Notes under the pieces: generated by a model | The model's database searches: none | What the model saw: the letters and a program-made list of their open reading frames with translations, nothing else | Told to the model about the DNA's origin: nothing | Program-made: the position numbers and the translations under genes | Part shown: positions 25,616 to 37,234 of the stretch, one piece after another | How the letters are laid out: each line of letters begins with the position of its first letter | Position numbering within the stretch: the stretch's first letter is position 1 | Origin: PRO6 sp035565775 | Lineage (GTDB): Bacteria > Pseudomonadota > Alphaproteobacteria > Rhizobiales > Xanthobacteraceae | Assembly: GCA_035565775.1 (NCBI GenBank) | Contig: DATMRW010000023.1 | Span: 434,001-498,000, forward strand | DNA: 64,000 nt | Direction of reading: 5' to 3'

Positions 25616-26146
25616 ATGAACGATATACAGCAAGACCCTGCTTCTGCGTCCGCGACGTCATCCTCATCACCGCTTTCAACATCGGAAATGCTCGCCTTTG
25701 AGGATTTCCAGCCCGGGCATTTTGGCACCTTCGGGCCAAGGCTGATCACCCGCGAGGAGATCATCGCCTACGCACAGGAATATGATCCGCAGCCGATGCA
25801 TCTCGATGATGAAGCCGCCAAGCGGTCGCTGCTCGGCGGCCTTGCCGGGTCGGGCTGGCATCTGTGCTCGCTGCTGATGCGCATGATGTATGACGGCTAC
25901 ATTCACCGCACGGCCTCGCTCGGCTCCCCCGGAATCGATGAAGTGCGCTGGACGGCGCCGTTCCGTCCGGGCGACGAACTGACGCTCGATGTCGAGGTGC
26001 TGTCGACGCGCGTCTCGCAGAGCCGGCCGGATATCGGGATCGTGACCAGCGCCTACACGCTGAAGAATGCGAAGGGAGAGACCGTGCTGTATTCGACCTC
26101 GCCGCTGATGATCAAGCGCCGTGCTGCGCTGGAGGCGGAGCGCTGA
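25616..26146 (+). CDS. MaoC-like hydratase (first of a tandem pair)
   Basis: 176 aa. After a Ser-rich unstructured N-terminus of about 24 aa comes a hot-dog domain. The hydratase-2 motif appears as YAQEYDPQPMHLDDEAAKRS, with the catalytic Asp and His. These enzymes hydrate 2-enoyl-CoA to 3-hydroxyacyl-CoA. An alternative start at 25688 would remove the Ser-rich part. The second MaoC gene begins two bases after this stop, and the two products probably form a dimer. Confidence 0.88.
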   Translation: MNDIQQDPASASATSSSSPLSTSEMLAFEDFQPGHFGTFGPRLITREEIIAYAQEYDPQPMHLDDEAAKRSLLGGLAGSGWHLCSLLMRMMYDGYIHRTASLGSPGIDEVRWTAPFRPGDELTLDVEVLSTRVSQSRPDIGIVTSAYTLKNAKGETVLYSTSPLMIKRRAALEAER

Positions 26147-26148
26147 CC

Positions 26149-26631
26149 ATGAAATTCTTCGAGGACATTCAGGTCGGCGACCGGCGCGAACTGGGATCGT
26201 TCACCTTCACCGCCGAATCGATCAAGACGTTTGCCCGGCAGTTCGATCCGCAGCCATTTCATCTCGATGAGGAAGCCGGGCGCAAATCGCTGTTCGGCGG
26301 TCTTGCCGCGTCCGGCTGGCAGGTCGGGTCGGTGTGCATGAGGCTGCTCGTCGACACCGGCAAGCGCGAGGCCGCTGAGATGCTCAGCCGCGGGGAGACG
26401 CCTGCGGTGTGGGGGCCGTCGCCGGGATTCACCGAACTGCGCTGGCTCAAGCCCGTGCTCGCGGGCGATACGGTCACCTTCGCCTCCGAGATCGAATCGC
26501 GGCGCGAATCCGGCTCGCGTCCGGAATGGGGCATTCTACGCGCCCGCAACACCGGGACCAATCAGCGGGGCGAACTGGTCTATTCGTTTCTCGCCACCGC
26601 CTTCGTGCCGCGCCGGAACAAGGCTGGCTGA
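26149..26631 (+). CDS. MaoC-like hydratase (second of a tandem pair)
   Basis: 160 aa. The hydratase motif is FARQFDPQPFHLDEEAGRKS, close in sequence to that of the preceding gene, so the pair looks like a tandem duplication. Both retain the Asp/His catalytic set. GGAGG lies about 16 nt before the ATG, inside the end of the upstream gene, showing tight coupling. Substrate chain length cannot be read from sequence. Confidence 0.9.
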   Translation: MKFFEDIQVGDRRELGSFTFTAESIKTFARQFDPQPFHLDEEAGRKSLFGGLAASGWQVGSVCMRLLVDTGKREAAEMLSRGETPAVWGPSPGFTELRWLKPVLAGDTVTFASEIESRRESGSRPEWGILRARNTGTNQRGELVYSFLATAFVPRRNKAG

Positions 26632-26642
26632 GGCGCAAAAAA

Positions 26643-26683
26643 ACAGCCCGGTTCTGATCTGATGGCGATCAGAACCGGGCTGT
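26643..26683. terminator. Bidirectional terminator after the maoC pair
   Basis: A perfect 17-bp inverted repeat (ACAGCCCGGTTCTGATC / GATCAGAACCGGGCTGT) with a 7-nt loop. The A-run on its left makes it a strong terminator for the minus-strand gene ending at 26697. Confidence 0.9.
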
Positions 26684-26696
26684 CGATAGGCAAATA

Positions 26697-27134
26697 TCAC
26701 TCGTGGCGCATCGGCTCGGCGAGGCGCTTCCACTGCGCGACGTTGTCGGCGATGATCCGCGTCGACTTCATCGCGGCCTGGCTGAGCTGTGCGTAGCCCG
26801 CGATTTCCCGCTGAACGCGCTGACCTTCTTCGTGCAGCATGTTGCGGATGGTCTCGAGCTCGGTGATCAGGTTCTCGATTTCAGTCAGCGAGGTACCGGC
26901 AACGCGCTGGATCAGCGAGTTGAGGTTGCTGACGGTCGCCTCGGCGGTGGGATCCTGCGGAAGCGATGCGTCGCCCGCGGCCGGAGCGGCGCCGCCGGCG
27001 GTCGTCGGGCGGCGAAGATAGGCGATGTCGTTGCGCACGAAATCGCGGATGCCGGCTTCCACTTCGGAGACGGCGGTCATGTTCGGATCTTCTTCCGGCT
27101 TTTCGGGTTGATCGGTACGGGTGGTGGTATTCAT
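26697..27134 (-). CDS. Hypothetical protein with C-terminal coiled coil
   Basis: 145 aa, soluble, no signal peptide. The N-terminal 55 aa are polar and probably disordered (TRTDQPEKPEEDPN), with a short segment VEAGIRDFVRNDIAYLRR that may form a helix. Residues about 70-140 form a long amphipathic helix region (SLTEIENLITELETIRNMLH) likely to make a coiled coil. I do not recognise the family. The ATG at 27134 has AAGGAT upstream. Confidence 0.65.
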   Translation of the reverse strand: MNTTTRTDQPEKPEEDPNMTAVSEVEAGIRDFVRNDIAYLRRPTTAGGAAPAAGDASLPQDPTAEATVSNLNSLIQRVAGTSLTEIENLITELETIRNMLHEEGQRVQREIAGYAQLSQAAMKSTRIIADNVAQWKRLAEPMRHE

Positions 27135-27524
27135 CGCTAAATCCTTATCTCGCGGCCATCGTTGGCGGATTGCTCTGCTCAACAAACCCATTTGCCATTA
27201 GTCCAGCGGATTTCCGTCGAGATCGCGGCCGATCTGCGGCGCGCACCGGACTATTCGCTGGATTCGCCAGACCAGAGCCGAATTATATGGGGTGCAAGAT
27301 TAAAAGTTTGTTGGTCTTAAAAATGGCAATAACGGTCCAAAGTCGTGGCGGTTCCGGCCACGCGCCTGGAAGGGAAAAAGAGACCTTTGGCAGCGGATTT
27401 TTTTCATCTGCCCTGCGCCAATATGGGCCAAACCGGCGGGGGATAATTTGTGTTAGGAAAAAGAGCGCGCGGTGGTTGCGCCTCTGCGCAAATCGTGTTC
27501 GATCAATCGAGTGGCAAAGACCAT
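27135..27524. other. Intergenic region, 390 nt
   Basis: It lies between the divergent coiled-coil gene and the small secreted protein gene. It is AT-richer than average around 27280-27450. No hairpin terminator, RNA gene or convincing frame is seen. It probably holds two promoters. Confidence 0.5.
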
Positions 27525-27794
27525 ATGAGGCTTGGTTTGCAGAGGATTGCCGTTCTCGTCGCGTTTCTCGTCGTAGTGGCAGGCGTCGCACCGGCAGGCG
27601 CACAGGGCGGACCTGGCCGCCTGCCGCCGAAAGCCGGCGTGGCGCCATATGACCGCAGCATCAATCCGATCGACCGGATGGCACGTCGCAATCTGGAGCG
27701 GCGGCATCTGGAGCGGCGGATGAGGATGCGACCGCCGGCCCACGATCCCGCGCCTGCGCGGCGATACCATCCAGCGCCGATGCCGAGGCGATGA
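27525..27794 (+). CDS. Small secreted Arg/Pro-rich hypothetical protein
   Basis: 89 aa. Residues 1-26 are a signal peptide (LQRIAVLVAFLVVVAGVAP, ending AGA). The mature part is basic and Pro/Arg-rich, with RRNLERRHLERRMRMR near its middle, so it is probably unstructured and may bind anionic surfaces. The ATG at 27525 is chosen because it begins the signal peptide. No family is recognised. Confidence 0.6.
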   Translation: MRLGLQRIAVLVAFLVVVAGVAPAGAQGGPGRLPPKAGVAPYDRSINPIDRMARRNLERRHLERRMRMRPPAHDPAPARRYHPAPMPRR

Positions 27795-27842
27795 CGATCC
27801 GCAGTTGTTAAGGTGCGTTAACCCCTTGCAGCGGTTGCCGGA

Positions 27843-28184
27843 CTAGTAGACGCGCTCGCCAAGCCCGACCTCGGAGCGCGGGCTGAGCAGGGTGATCCCG
27901 CCCTCGCCATTCTCGACGCCGAGCACGAGCACCTCGGAGAGGAAGCCGGCGATGTTGCGCGGCGGAAAGTTGCAGACGCAGATCACCTGCGTGCCGACCA
28001 GCTCGTCGGCGGCGTAGTTCGTGATCTGGGCGCTCGACCATCTTTCACCGAGCAGGCCGAGATCGATCCGCAGCTTCCACGACGGATTGCGCGCCTTGGG
28101 AAACTCCTTCACCTCGAGAATGCGGCCGACGCGCATCTCGACCTTGGTGAAATCGTCGTAGGCGATGGGGGGAGGAAGGGACAT
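27843..28184 (-). CDS. CsaA-like tRNA-binding domain protein
   Basis: 113 aa, a stand-alone EMAP-II/Trbp111-type OB fold. Conserved blocks are FTKVEMRVGRILEVKEFP, SWKLRIDLG and the C-terminal block running from LVGTQVICVCNFPPRNIAGF to SEVLVLG. CsaA proteins bind tRNA non-specifically and were proposed as export chaperones in Bacillus. The length fits the family. The Lys/Ala-rich gene lies 27 nt upstream in the same direction. Confidence 0.93.
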   Translation of the reverse strand: MSLPPPIAYDDFTKVEMRVGRILEVKEFPKARNPSWKLRIDLGLLGERWSSAQITNYAADELVGTQVICVCNFPPRNIAGFLSEVLVLGVENGEGGITLLSPRSEVGLGERVY

Positions 28185-28211
28185 ATCAACACTTCTGGAA
28201 GGCGAGAATGC

Positions 28212-28685
28212 TCAGGCATTCTTCGCCGCTTTAGGGGCAGCTTTCCTGGCGGCCTTTTGGGATTTTTGCTCGGCCGGTTTGTCGGCCAGTTGCTTGGCTG
28301 GCTTCTTGACGGGTTTCGCGGCAGCTTTTTTGGCTGCTTTCTTTGGCGGAGTAGTGGCGGGTTCGGCCGCCTTCTTCACGGGCGCCGGCGCTTTCGCGGG
28401 CGCAGCCTTTTTCGGCGCCGCGGCGGCCTCGACAGCGCGCCGGATCGAGCTTGCATAGCTGTAGGCGGCGTTGTCGGCGGACATCTGCAGCCGCTTCACG
28501 GTGGCGGTGCCGATTTCCAACACGTCCTTCGCGAGCTGCCGGTAGCGCTGCTTGCTGTCGGTGTCCTTCGCCTTGGCGGCAAGAGCAGCGTAGTGGTCCC
28601 GCCGCTTCCTGACGGCCTCCATCAGAACCTTCTGCTGCTGCTTCGCCTGCCGCCGGATAGTGAGATCGAGATCGGCGTCGGCCAT
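28212..28685 (-). CDS. Protein with histone H1-like Lys/Ala/Pro-rich tail
   Basis: 157 aa. The N-terminal 85 aa are helical and charged (LTIRRQAKQQQKVLMEAVRKR). Residues about 86-157 are almost only Ala, Lys and Pro in PKKAA/AKKAA repeats, very like eukaryotic H1 tails and bacterial H1-like proteins. Such tails bind DNA or RNA by charge. No signal peptide or membrane helix is present. A GGGGGAC precedes the ATG. Binding to nucleic acid is inferred from composition only. Confidence 0.75.
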   Translation of the reverse strand: MADADLDLTIRRQAKQQQKVLMEAVRKRRDHYAALAAKAKDTDSKQRYRQLAKDVLEIGTATVKRLQMSADNAAYSYASSIRRAVEAAAAPKKAAPAKAPAPVKKAAEPATTPPKKAAKKAAAKPVKKPAKQLADKPAEQKSQKAARKAAPKAAKNA

Positions 28686-28732
28686 GTTCAGTCGTCCCCC
28701 AATTGAATGACGGGTTCAGGCGCAGTACGCCA

Positions 28733-29383
28733 TCACTCGTCGAAGCTGATGCTCCATTCCGAAAGCCTCGGCTTGACCGACAGCAGGAGCGCGTTGTCGG
28801 AGCGGATCTTCTTCTCGCCGATCAGCGCCTTATATTTCGCCCCGGCCAGCAGGTCGATCCCTGGTTCGAAGCGCAGCATCAGGCCGCATCCGCCCGGCAG
28901 CTCGGCGAGCTTGCCCTTCAGATCGATCGCATAGCCGCCGTAGTCCCACTGAAAGCCGTTGATCGTGATCGGGCGGCCGTTGATCTTGGCGATCTCCTCG
29001 AGCGACATGCCGACGCGGATGCCCAGCGGCCCTGTCCAGACCGGCGATGCGCCGACGGATACCCCCGCCGGCTTGGCGCGCGCGGCTTCGTTCTGCCAGC
29101 CGACGACCAGCCGCTTGCCCGGGTCCTTGGCGAACAGCACGGTGACTTTGTACTTCTCGCCTTCGGCTCCGTCGATTTCCTCGTCGGTCACGTTGGCCGC
29201 GCCGAACGTCTTCACCAGCGCCGCATGGCTCGCGTCCTTGCCGACCGGGCCTTCGCAGGTGATGGCCGATGATGCCGCGGGTTGGCTCTGCGCATGCGCC
29301 GCCGCCGGCAGCAGGGCGAGGAGGAGAGCAAGCAAACAGGTCCGGCAAAGGGGGCCGGTGAGGATGGCAGGCTGATGAGTCAT
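28733..29383 (-). CDS. Secreted conserved hypothetical protein
   Basis: 216 aa. A signal peptide covers about residues 1-31 (CLLALLLALLPAAAHA). The mature domain includes SAITCEGPVGKDASHAALVK and later the segment GIRVGMSLEEIAKINGRP, the kind of small module found in periplasmic proteins. One Cys pair (ITCEG and GGCGLM) may be disulfide-linked. I do not recognise a function. The start at 29383 is the first Met of the signal peptide; no good ribosome site is seen. Confidence 0.65.
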   Translation of the reverse strand: MTHQPAILTGPLCRTCLLALLLALLPAAAHAQSQPAASSAITCEGPVGKDASHAALVKTFGAANVTDEEIDGAEGEKYKVTVLFAKDPGKRLVVGWQNEAARAKPAGVSVGASPVWTGPLGIRVGMSLEEIAKINGRPITINGFQWDYGGYAIDLKGKLAELPGGCGLMLRFEPGIDLLAGAKYKALIGEKKIRSDNALLLSVKPRLSEWSISFDE

Positions 29384-29477
29384 GCAGCGCCCCGGAGCAT
29401 AGGTTGTAAATCTGCGTAACGGCGCATCATTCAATGGGGCCGTTTGCGCAGAGTCAACGCAGGTGCACCGATGGCGG

Positions 29478-32360
<2,883 letters not shown>

Positions 32361-32434
32361 CGCCGCAATATGGGGTGCTTAGCGGCGCGCGGAAAGGGCT
32401 TTTGCTGCATCGTCCGCGCGAGGTGAAAGGATCC

Positions 32435-33520
32435 TCATTCGATTGCGTTGGCGGGGCGCAGCTTCTGCAAGGCCGGCGGCAGCCGGTCGTCGAGCCAGCG
32501 CCGGATCGCGGCCTGCCGGCGATGGTAGAAAAGGCCGAGGCCGATCACCGCGACGCCGATCAGCGACAGCGCGAAGGGGAACAGCAGCGAATCCTGGAAG
32601 ACGTTGTTGGCAAGGTCGCCGAGATATATCGCGATCCCCAGCGTGCCGAACACGGCAAAAACCTGCCGGCCGAGGAACACGGCGATGGCGAGGAAGCCGA
32701 CATTCATCGCGCAGTACAGCGCCTTGGCCAGCGCTGTGCCGTCGGAGGCCGCGGTGATGCCGCCCCAGAACGTCAGGACGCCGAACAGATAGAGCCAGAA
32801 CGCGTAGTCGCCGCTGCGCTGGCGGACATTCACGATCATTGCGGCGATGATGATGGCGAGGCCGAACCAGATCGACACCTGACGCTGCACCTCGAAATCG
32901 AAGGGCTTCTTGCCGAGGAGCGGGGCAAGGTCCATCGAGAAGAACCACAGCGCAAAGGCGATGATCAGGACGAGGAAGGGAAAGCGGTAGAACCGCAGGG
33001 CGAGCGCCGCCGCGGCGACCGCCGCCATCTCCATATAGATCCAGCTGCCGTTGATGTAGTGATAGAACCCGCGGACCGTCGCGGTCCGCTTGCTCATGTC
33101 CTCGAAAAACCCGTAGGCCTCCTGAATGCCGAACACCGCCAGCGGGGCCATCGACACTGCAATCGCGATCAGCAGCCCGCCCGGCGTGCGCAGGCCCTTG
33201 GTGTGCCACAGATAATGGCCGCCCGCGGCGAACAGGACGGCATAGACCAGCGCGGTGATGGTGAGGGCGACGCCGCCCATCGCCGAGAAGGCGAGGGTGG
33301 AAAACAGCCCCATCGCCGACATCACGATCAGCGCGCCGGCATACCACAGCACGTGCACCATATCGAAAGCGCGGGGCTGGTCTGCGGGCGCAGAGGGGCG
33401 GCTGCCGAGGAAGGCGAGCAGGCTCGCCAGTTGATCCGCAGAAATGACGCCGGCATCCGCCGCGGCGCGCAGGTCGTTGCTGGAATATCGCAAGCCTCGA
33501 CTCCTTCGGTTGTCAGGCAT
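32435..33520 (-). CDS. Polytopic membrane protein (DUF2157-like), unknown function
   Basis: About 361 aa with around nine hydrophobic helices from residue 50 onward. The soluble N-terminus (SSNDLRAAADAGVISADQ then LASLLAFLG) resembles the short helical module that precedes the membrane part in DUF2157 proteins. The C-terminus ends in a basic cytoplasmic tail (YHRRQAAIRRWLDDRLPP). No transport or catalytic motif is recognised. The ATG at 33520 is tentative, because the frame is open further upstream and no clear ribosome site exists. It is 74 nt upstream of uvrB in the same direction. Confidence 0.7.
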   Translation of the reverse strand: MPDNRRSRGLRYSSNDLRAAADAGVISADQLASLLAFLGSRPSAPADQPRAFDMVHVLWYAGALIVMSAMGLFSTLAFSAMGGVALTITALVYAVLFAAGGHYLWHTKGLRTPGGLLIAIAVSMAPLAVFGIQEAYGFFEDMSKRTATVRGFYHYINGSWIYMEMAAVAAAALALRFYRFPFLVLIIAFALWFFSMDLAPLLGKKPFDFEVQRQVSIWFGLAIIIAAMIVNVRQRSGDYAFWLYLFGVLTFWGGITAASDGTALAKALYCAMNVGFLAIAVFLGRQVFAVFGTLGIAIYLGDLANNVFQDSLLFPFALSLIGVAVIGLGLFYHRRQAAIRRWLDDRLPPALQKLRPANAIE

Positions 33521-33722
33521 GTTTTGAGCGTAGATCGTGGGTGGCGAATCGGCGCCGCTGCACGGGATTTTACCATCGTGCGGGGAGGGGGCCATGCGCC
33601 ACATACCTCGCACCATCGCGCTCACACCCGGATTGACTGGAACGGCCGTTCCGGCGAAGTTCATGCATTCGCATTTAACTGCCGCGTCGCGGCGGGAAAC
33701 AAGCGCAACCTAGGAAGCCGCC

Positions 33723-34433
33723 ATGATTGACCTGCACTACTGGACCACGCCGAATGGTCACAAAATCACGATTTTCCTCGAGGAGGCCGGGCTGCCCTAC
33801 AAGATCTTTCCGGTGAATATCGGCAAGGGCGAGCAGTTCCAGCCGGACTTTCTGGCGATTTCCCCCAACAACCGCATTCCGGCCATTGTCGACCACGAGC
33901 CCAAGGGCGGCGGCGCGCCGCTGTCGCTCTTCGAGTCGGGTGCGATCCTGCTGTATCTGGCGGAAAAGACCGGCAAGTTCCTGTCGGGCGACCAGGCCAA
34001 ACGCTATGACGCGATCCAGTGGCTGTTCTGGCAGATGGGCGGCCTCGGCCCGATGGCCGGCCAGAACCACCATTTCAACCTGTATGCGCCGGAAAAGATT
34101 CCTTACGCGATCGATCGCTATGTAAAGGAGACGAACCGTCTCTACGGCGTGCTGAACAAGCGGCTGGCGGACCGCGAATTCATGGCGGGCGAATATTCGA
34201 TCGCGGACATGGCGAGCTATCCGTGGATCGTGCCGCACAAGAACCAGGGGCAGGATCTCAACGACTTCCCACACCTCAAGCGCTGGTTCGAGACGATCCG
34301 CGCCCGGCCGGCGGTCGAGCGTGCCTATGCCAAGGCGAAGGAGGTGAACCCGAACTTCGGCCAGCCGGTCAATCGCACCGAGGACGAGCGCAAGGTGCTG
34401 TTCGGCCAGACCGCCAGCGTCGTGACGGTCTAA
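33723..34433 (+). CDS. yfcG: GST-like disulfide-bond reductase YfcG
   Basis: 236 aa. The N-terminal thioredoxin-fold domain has TPNGHKITIFLEEAGLPYK and SPNNRIPAIVDHEP; FESGAILLYLAEKTG and WQMGGLGPMAGQNHHF continue the close match to E. coli YfcG/YghU. These Nu-class proteins bind two glutathiones and reduce disulfides through a Thr-Asn pair rather than a catalytic Ser or Tyr; T9-N11 fit. AGGAAG precedes the ATG. The last four bases overlap the convergent CWC gene. Confidence 0.93.
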   Translation: MIDLHYWTTPNGHKITIFLEEAGLPYKIFPVNIGKGEQFQPDFLAISPNNRIPAIVDHEPKGGGAPLSLFESGAILLYLAEKTGKFLSGDQAKRYDAIQWLFWQMGGLGPMAGQNHHFNLYAPEKIPYAIDRYVKETNRLYGVLNKRLADREFMAGEYSIADMASYPWIVPHKNQGQDLNDFPHLKRWFETIRARPAVERAYAKAKEVNPNFGQPVNRTEDERKVLFGQTASVVTV

Positions 34434-34666
34434 TCCGCCGGCGTTTCACCATCGCTTGACGATGCGCCCTTTGCCGCAGCCGCCCGCAGGCAGTTGCGGC
34501 AAAGGCAGTCTTCATTGTCGGTTGCTGCGGGCAGCGGCAGCCGCACGCTTTCATCGTCGCACCAGCAGCGCCCCGACAGGTCGCAGGTGAAAGCCGCCCC
34601 GCAGCGCGCGCAGGTCAGGCTGCGGATGCCTGCGGCTTCGCCGGCGCGTGGGGACGCCTGCGTCAT
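34430..34666 (-). CDS. Cysteine-rich CWC family protein
   Basis: 78 aa. Cysteines are arranged as CARCGAAFTC, then GRCWCDDE, then CLCRNC, the pattern of the cysteine-rich CWC family and likely a small zinc-binding fold. The name comes from the Cys-Trp-Cys at its centre. Function is unknown. The start ATG overlaps the stop of the aldo/keto reductase gene (TAATG), so both are translated together. Confidence 0.8.
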   Translation of the reverse strand: MTQASPRAGEAAGIRSLTCARCGAAFTCDLSGRCWCDDESVRLPLPAATDNEDCLCRNCLRAAAAKGASSSDGETPAD

Positions 34667-35616
34667 TAAGCAGGAACGGCGTCGATGATGTTGTCGATCT
34701 CGGCGTAGTCGTCCGCCGTCAGCTTCCAGCCCGCCGCTTTCACGTTGAGCTCGATCTGCTCCGGATAGGACGCGCCGGCGATCACGCTCGCCACCTGCGG
34801 ACGGCCCGCGAGCCACGAGAAGGCGAGCTCGAGCAGGGTGCGGTTGCGCGCTTTCGCAAAACCTCCCAGCGCCTCGACGATCGCCTCGTTGCGTGCCGTT
34901 GCATAGCGCTCGCCGAGCGACGGCACCTTGCCGAAGCGGCTGTCGGCGGGCACGGCGGCGCCGCGCTGATATTTTCCGGTGAGCAGGCCGCCGGCCAGCG
35001 GATAGAACGGCAGCAGCCCGAGGTTATAGGCGCTCGCGGCCGGCAGCAGCTCCTTCTCGATGCCGCGTTCAAGGATGTTGTATTCGTCCTGACAGGAGAC
35101 GAAGCGGTTGAAGTTGCCGGCGCGCGCGGTGAACTCCGCCTCGGCGATGCGCCAGGCCGGGAAATTGGAATTGCCGATGTAACGCACCTTGCCCTGCTGC
35201 ACGAGATCGTCGAGCGCGCGCAGGGTCTCGTCGATCGGCGTCAGCGGATCGAAGCGGTGCTGCTGGTAGAGATCGATGTAATCGGTCTTGAGCCGGCGCA
35301 GGCTGTCCTCGACCGCGTTCATGATATAGCGCCGCGACGCGCCCTGCTTGGTGCCGTCGTCGCTCATCGCCATGCCGAACTTGGTGGCGAGCACGATGTC
35401 CTTGCGGCGCTCGCCAAGCACGTTGCCAAGGATGGTTTCCGAGCCGCCGCGATCCGCATACATGTCGGCGGTATCGAAGAAGGTGATGCCAAGGTCGAGC
35501 GCCTTGTGGATCACCTTGCGTGACATCTCCGCGTCGGTGCGGACGCCAAAATTGTTGCATCCGAGGCCGACCGCAGAGACGCGCAGGCCCGAGCTGCCGA
35601 GATTCCGAATTTCCAT
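34666..35616 (-). CDS. Aldo/keto reductase
   Basis: 316 aa, a TIM-barrel oxidoreductase. The catalytic residues fall in FDTADMYADRGGSE (Asp, Tyr), VLATKFG (Lys) and DLYQQHRFD (His). The closest groups are the L-glyceraldehyde-3-phosphate reductase/YhdN-like AKRs that use NADPH. The ATG at 35616 has AGGA about 10 nt upstream; MEIRNLGSSGLRVSAVGLG is the usual N-terminus. It is coupled to the CWC gene. Confidence 0.92.
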   Translation of the reverse strand: MEIRNLGSSGLRVSAVGLGCNNFGVRTDAEMSRKVIHKALDLGITFFDTADMYADRGGSETILGNVLGERRKDIVLATKFGMAMSDDGTKQGASRRYIMNAVEDSLRRLKTDYIDLYQQHRFDPLTPIDETLRALDDLVQQGKVRYIGNSNFPAWRIAEAEFTARAGNFNRFVSCQDEYNILERGIEKELLPAASAYNLGLLPFYPLAGGLLTGKYQRGAAVPADSRFGKVPSLGERYATARNEAIVEALGGFAKARNRTLLELAFSWLAGRPQVASVIAGASYPEQIELNVKAAGWKLTADDYAEIDNIIDAVPA

Positions 35617-35821
35617 CTTGCAAATCCTGTAGCGATGAGGCGGAACGGCAGTCTGCATTCCCGGCGCGCCCGCTGCAAGCGCAAGAGATGCAGGTGCAAC
35701 ATGCGGCGAAAGATCGGCTCAGGCTCGCAACCAATCGCGCTGTCGTGCACTATGCAGTACGAGCTTCGCGCCGCCAGAACGATCAATCCCGAGCGCACAC
35801 GTTTGAAACAGGGCCGCTTTC

Positions 35822-36175
35822 ATGCCGCAACTTTCCTCGCCGTTCGTCCTGCCGATCCTGATGCTGCTGGCATCCAACGTTTTCATGACCTTCGCCTGGT
35901 ACGGCCATCTCAAGTTCAAATCAGTCTGGCTGCCGCTGATCGTGCTGGTGAGCTGGGGGATTGCGTTCTTCGAGTACTGTCTCGCGGTGCCGGCCAATCG
36001 CTGGGGCAGCGAGGTCTATTCGGCGGCCGAGCTCAAGACCATGCAAGAGGTGATTACTCTCGTGGTCTTCGCGGGCTTTTCGGTGCTGTATCTGAAGGAG
36101 CCGCTCGGCTGGAATCACGCGGTCGGCTTTTCGCTGATCGCGGCGGGGGCGTTCTTCATCTTCCACAAGTGGTGA
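35822..36175 (+). CDS. DMT-superfamily small membrane protein, DUF486
   Basis: 117 aa with four hydrophobic helices. Conserved DUF486 blocks are NVFMTFAWYGHLKF, VSWGIAFFEYCLAVPANRWG and LKTMQEVITLVVFAGFS. The family belongs to the drug/metabolite transporter clan, and its substrate is unknown. It is monocistronic, and a small minus-strand gene converges on it. Confidence 0.9.
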   Translation: MPQLSSPFVLPILMLLASNVFMTFAWYGHLKFKSVWLPLIVLVSWGIAFFEYCLAVPANRWGSEVYSAAELKTMQEVITLVVFAGFSVLYLKEPLGWNHAVGFSLIAAGAFFIFHKW

Positions 36176-36187
36176 GGCGCGGCGGCG

Positions 36188-36367
36188 TCAGACCCCGATT
36201 TTCACCGCGAGCGCGGTGCGGGTTGCCACGATCGTCAATGCGACCACCGCAAACAGCGACAGCGCCCCGATCGCCAGCGACGCGGCGACAATGCGCGTCA
36301 GACGCAATGAACCGACCGGAGCCGAGCGGTCGGAAAACCCGATTTCAGAGCGGTGCCTACGTGCCAT
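36188..36367 (-). CDS. Small single-helix membrane protein (tentative)
   Basis: 59 aa: a basic N-terminus (MARRHRSEIGFSDRSA) then one hydrophobic helix (about 30-53). It ends 12 nt from the DUF486 gene. It has no clear Shine-Dalgarno, so it may not be expressed. Composition and a conserved-looking basic/hydrophobic layout are the only support. Confidence 0.4.
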   Translation of the reverse strand: MARRHRSEIGFSDRSAPVGSLRLTRIVAASLAIGALSLFAVVALTIVATRTALAVKIGV

Positions 36368-36583
36368 GAGGCCAACCAAAGCCGCTGAGTTCTGGCGGCG
36401 CCGCAGTGTCGTTGCTGAGCAGGGAAGAATGACGGGCGCGCCAATCACCGCGACTGCGGTCTGCGAATCGCGTGACGAGCGAAAGTCGCAGGCATCGCGG
36501 GCAGGATTGCGGCACAACCTCTTCGGAAATCGGCCGAATTGTGAATCGTTTGTGGCCGTTTCGTGCAATCGCCGGAGGGCCGC

Positions 36584-37234
36584 TCAGGGCGCGGCGCGTT
36601 CGAGCTGGCTCGTCGCGTCGCCGCTCGGCCGCCAGTCCATGCTGACATAGCCCGGCGTCGCCTCGACGCGCAGCAGCCAGGCGCGGATGGCGGGGAAGTC
36701 GGTGAGGTCGAAATCGCAGGTCTCGGCCACATGGGTGTAGCCGTAGAGCGCGATGTCGGCGATCGTCAGCCGGCTGGCGGCGAAATAGTCATGGGTCTGG
36801 AGGTGGCGCTCCATCACCTTGAGGGCGGAATAGCCGCGCTCCATCCAGTCTTCGAGCGAATGGGTCTGCAATTCCCGGCCGCCCTTGACCAGCGACAGCC
36901 AGAAATAGGCCGCGCCCAGATTTGGCTCGAGCGCGTGCTGCTCGAAGAACATCCAGCGCAGCGCATCGGCGCGGTCGGCGCGGTCCTCGGGCGACAGCGA
37001 CGAGCCGATGGCGATGTACCAGAGAATGGCGTTGGATTCGGCGAGGAAGCGGCTTTCCGAGATTTCCAGCAGCGGCACCTGGCCGCTCGGGTTCTTTGCA
37101 AGGAAATCCGGCGTGCGGCTTTCGCCGCGCAGAATGTCGATCTCGACGGTCTCATAGGGCGTGTCCAGCAACGCCAGCGCCAGCCGAACCTTGTAGCTGT
37201 TGCCCGATCGCTGCATCGAATAGAGCTTGTACAT
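36584..37234 (-). CDS. Glutathione S-transferase family protein
   Basis: 216 aa. The N-terminal thioredoxin-like domain begins MYKLYSMQRSGNSYKVRLAL, with the Ser of RSGNSYK as candidate glutathione-activating residue, then NPSGQVPLLEI and ESNAILWYIA. The C-terminal helical domain has the N-cap motif LTIADIALYGY. Substrate unknown. The ATG at 37234 is the standard start for the fold. It is divergent from the aminotransferase at 37589. Confidence 0.92.
   Translation of the reverse strand: MYKLYSMQRSGNSYKVRLALALLDTPYETVEIDILRGESRTPDFLAKNPSGQVPLLEISESRFLAESNAILWYIAIGSSLSPEDRADRADALRWMFFEQHALEPNLGAAYFWLSLVKGGRELQTHSLEDWMERGYSALKVMERHLQTHDYFAASRLTIADIALYGYTHVAETCDFDLTDFPAIRAWLLRVEATPGYVSMDWRPSGDATSQLERAAP

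Noticed and set aside
27808..27821. TTAA-N6-TTAA, near-match to a CtrA box
   Set aside because: Spacing is one short, and it lies between the 3' ends of two convergent genes, not at a promoter.
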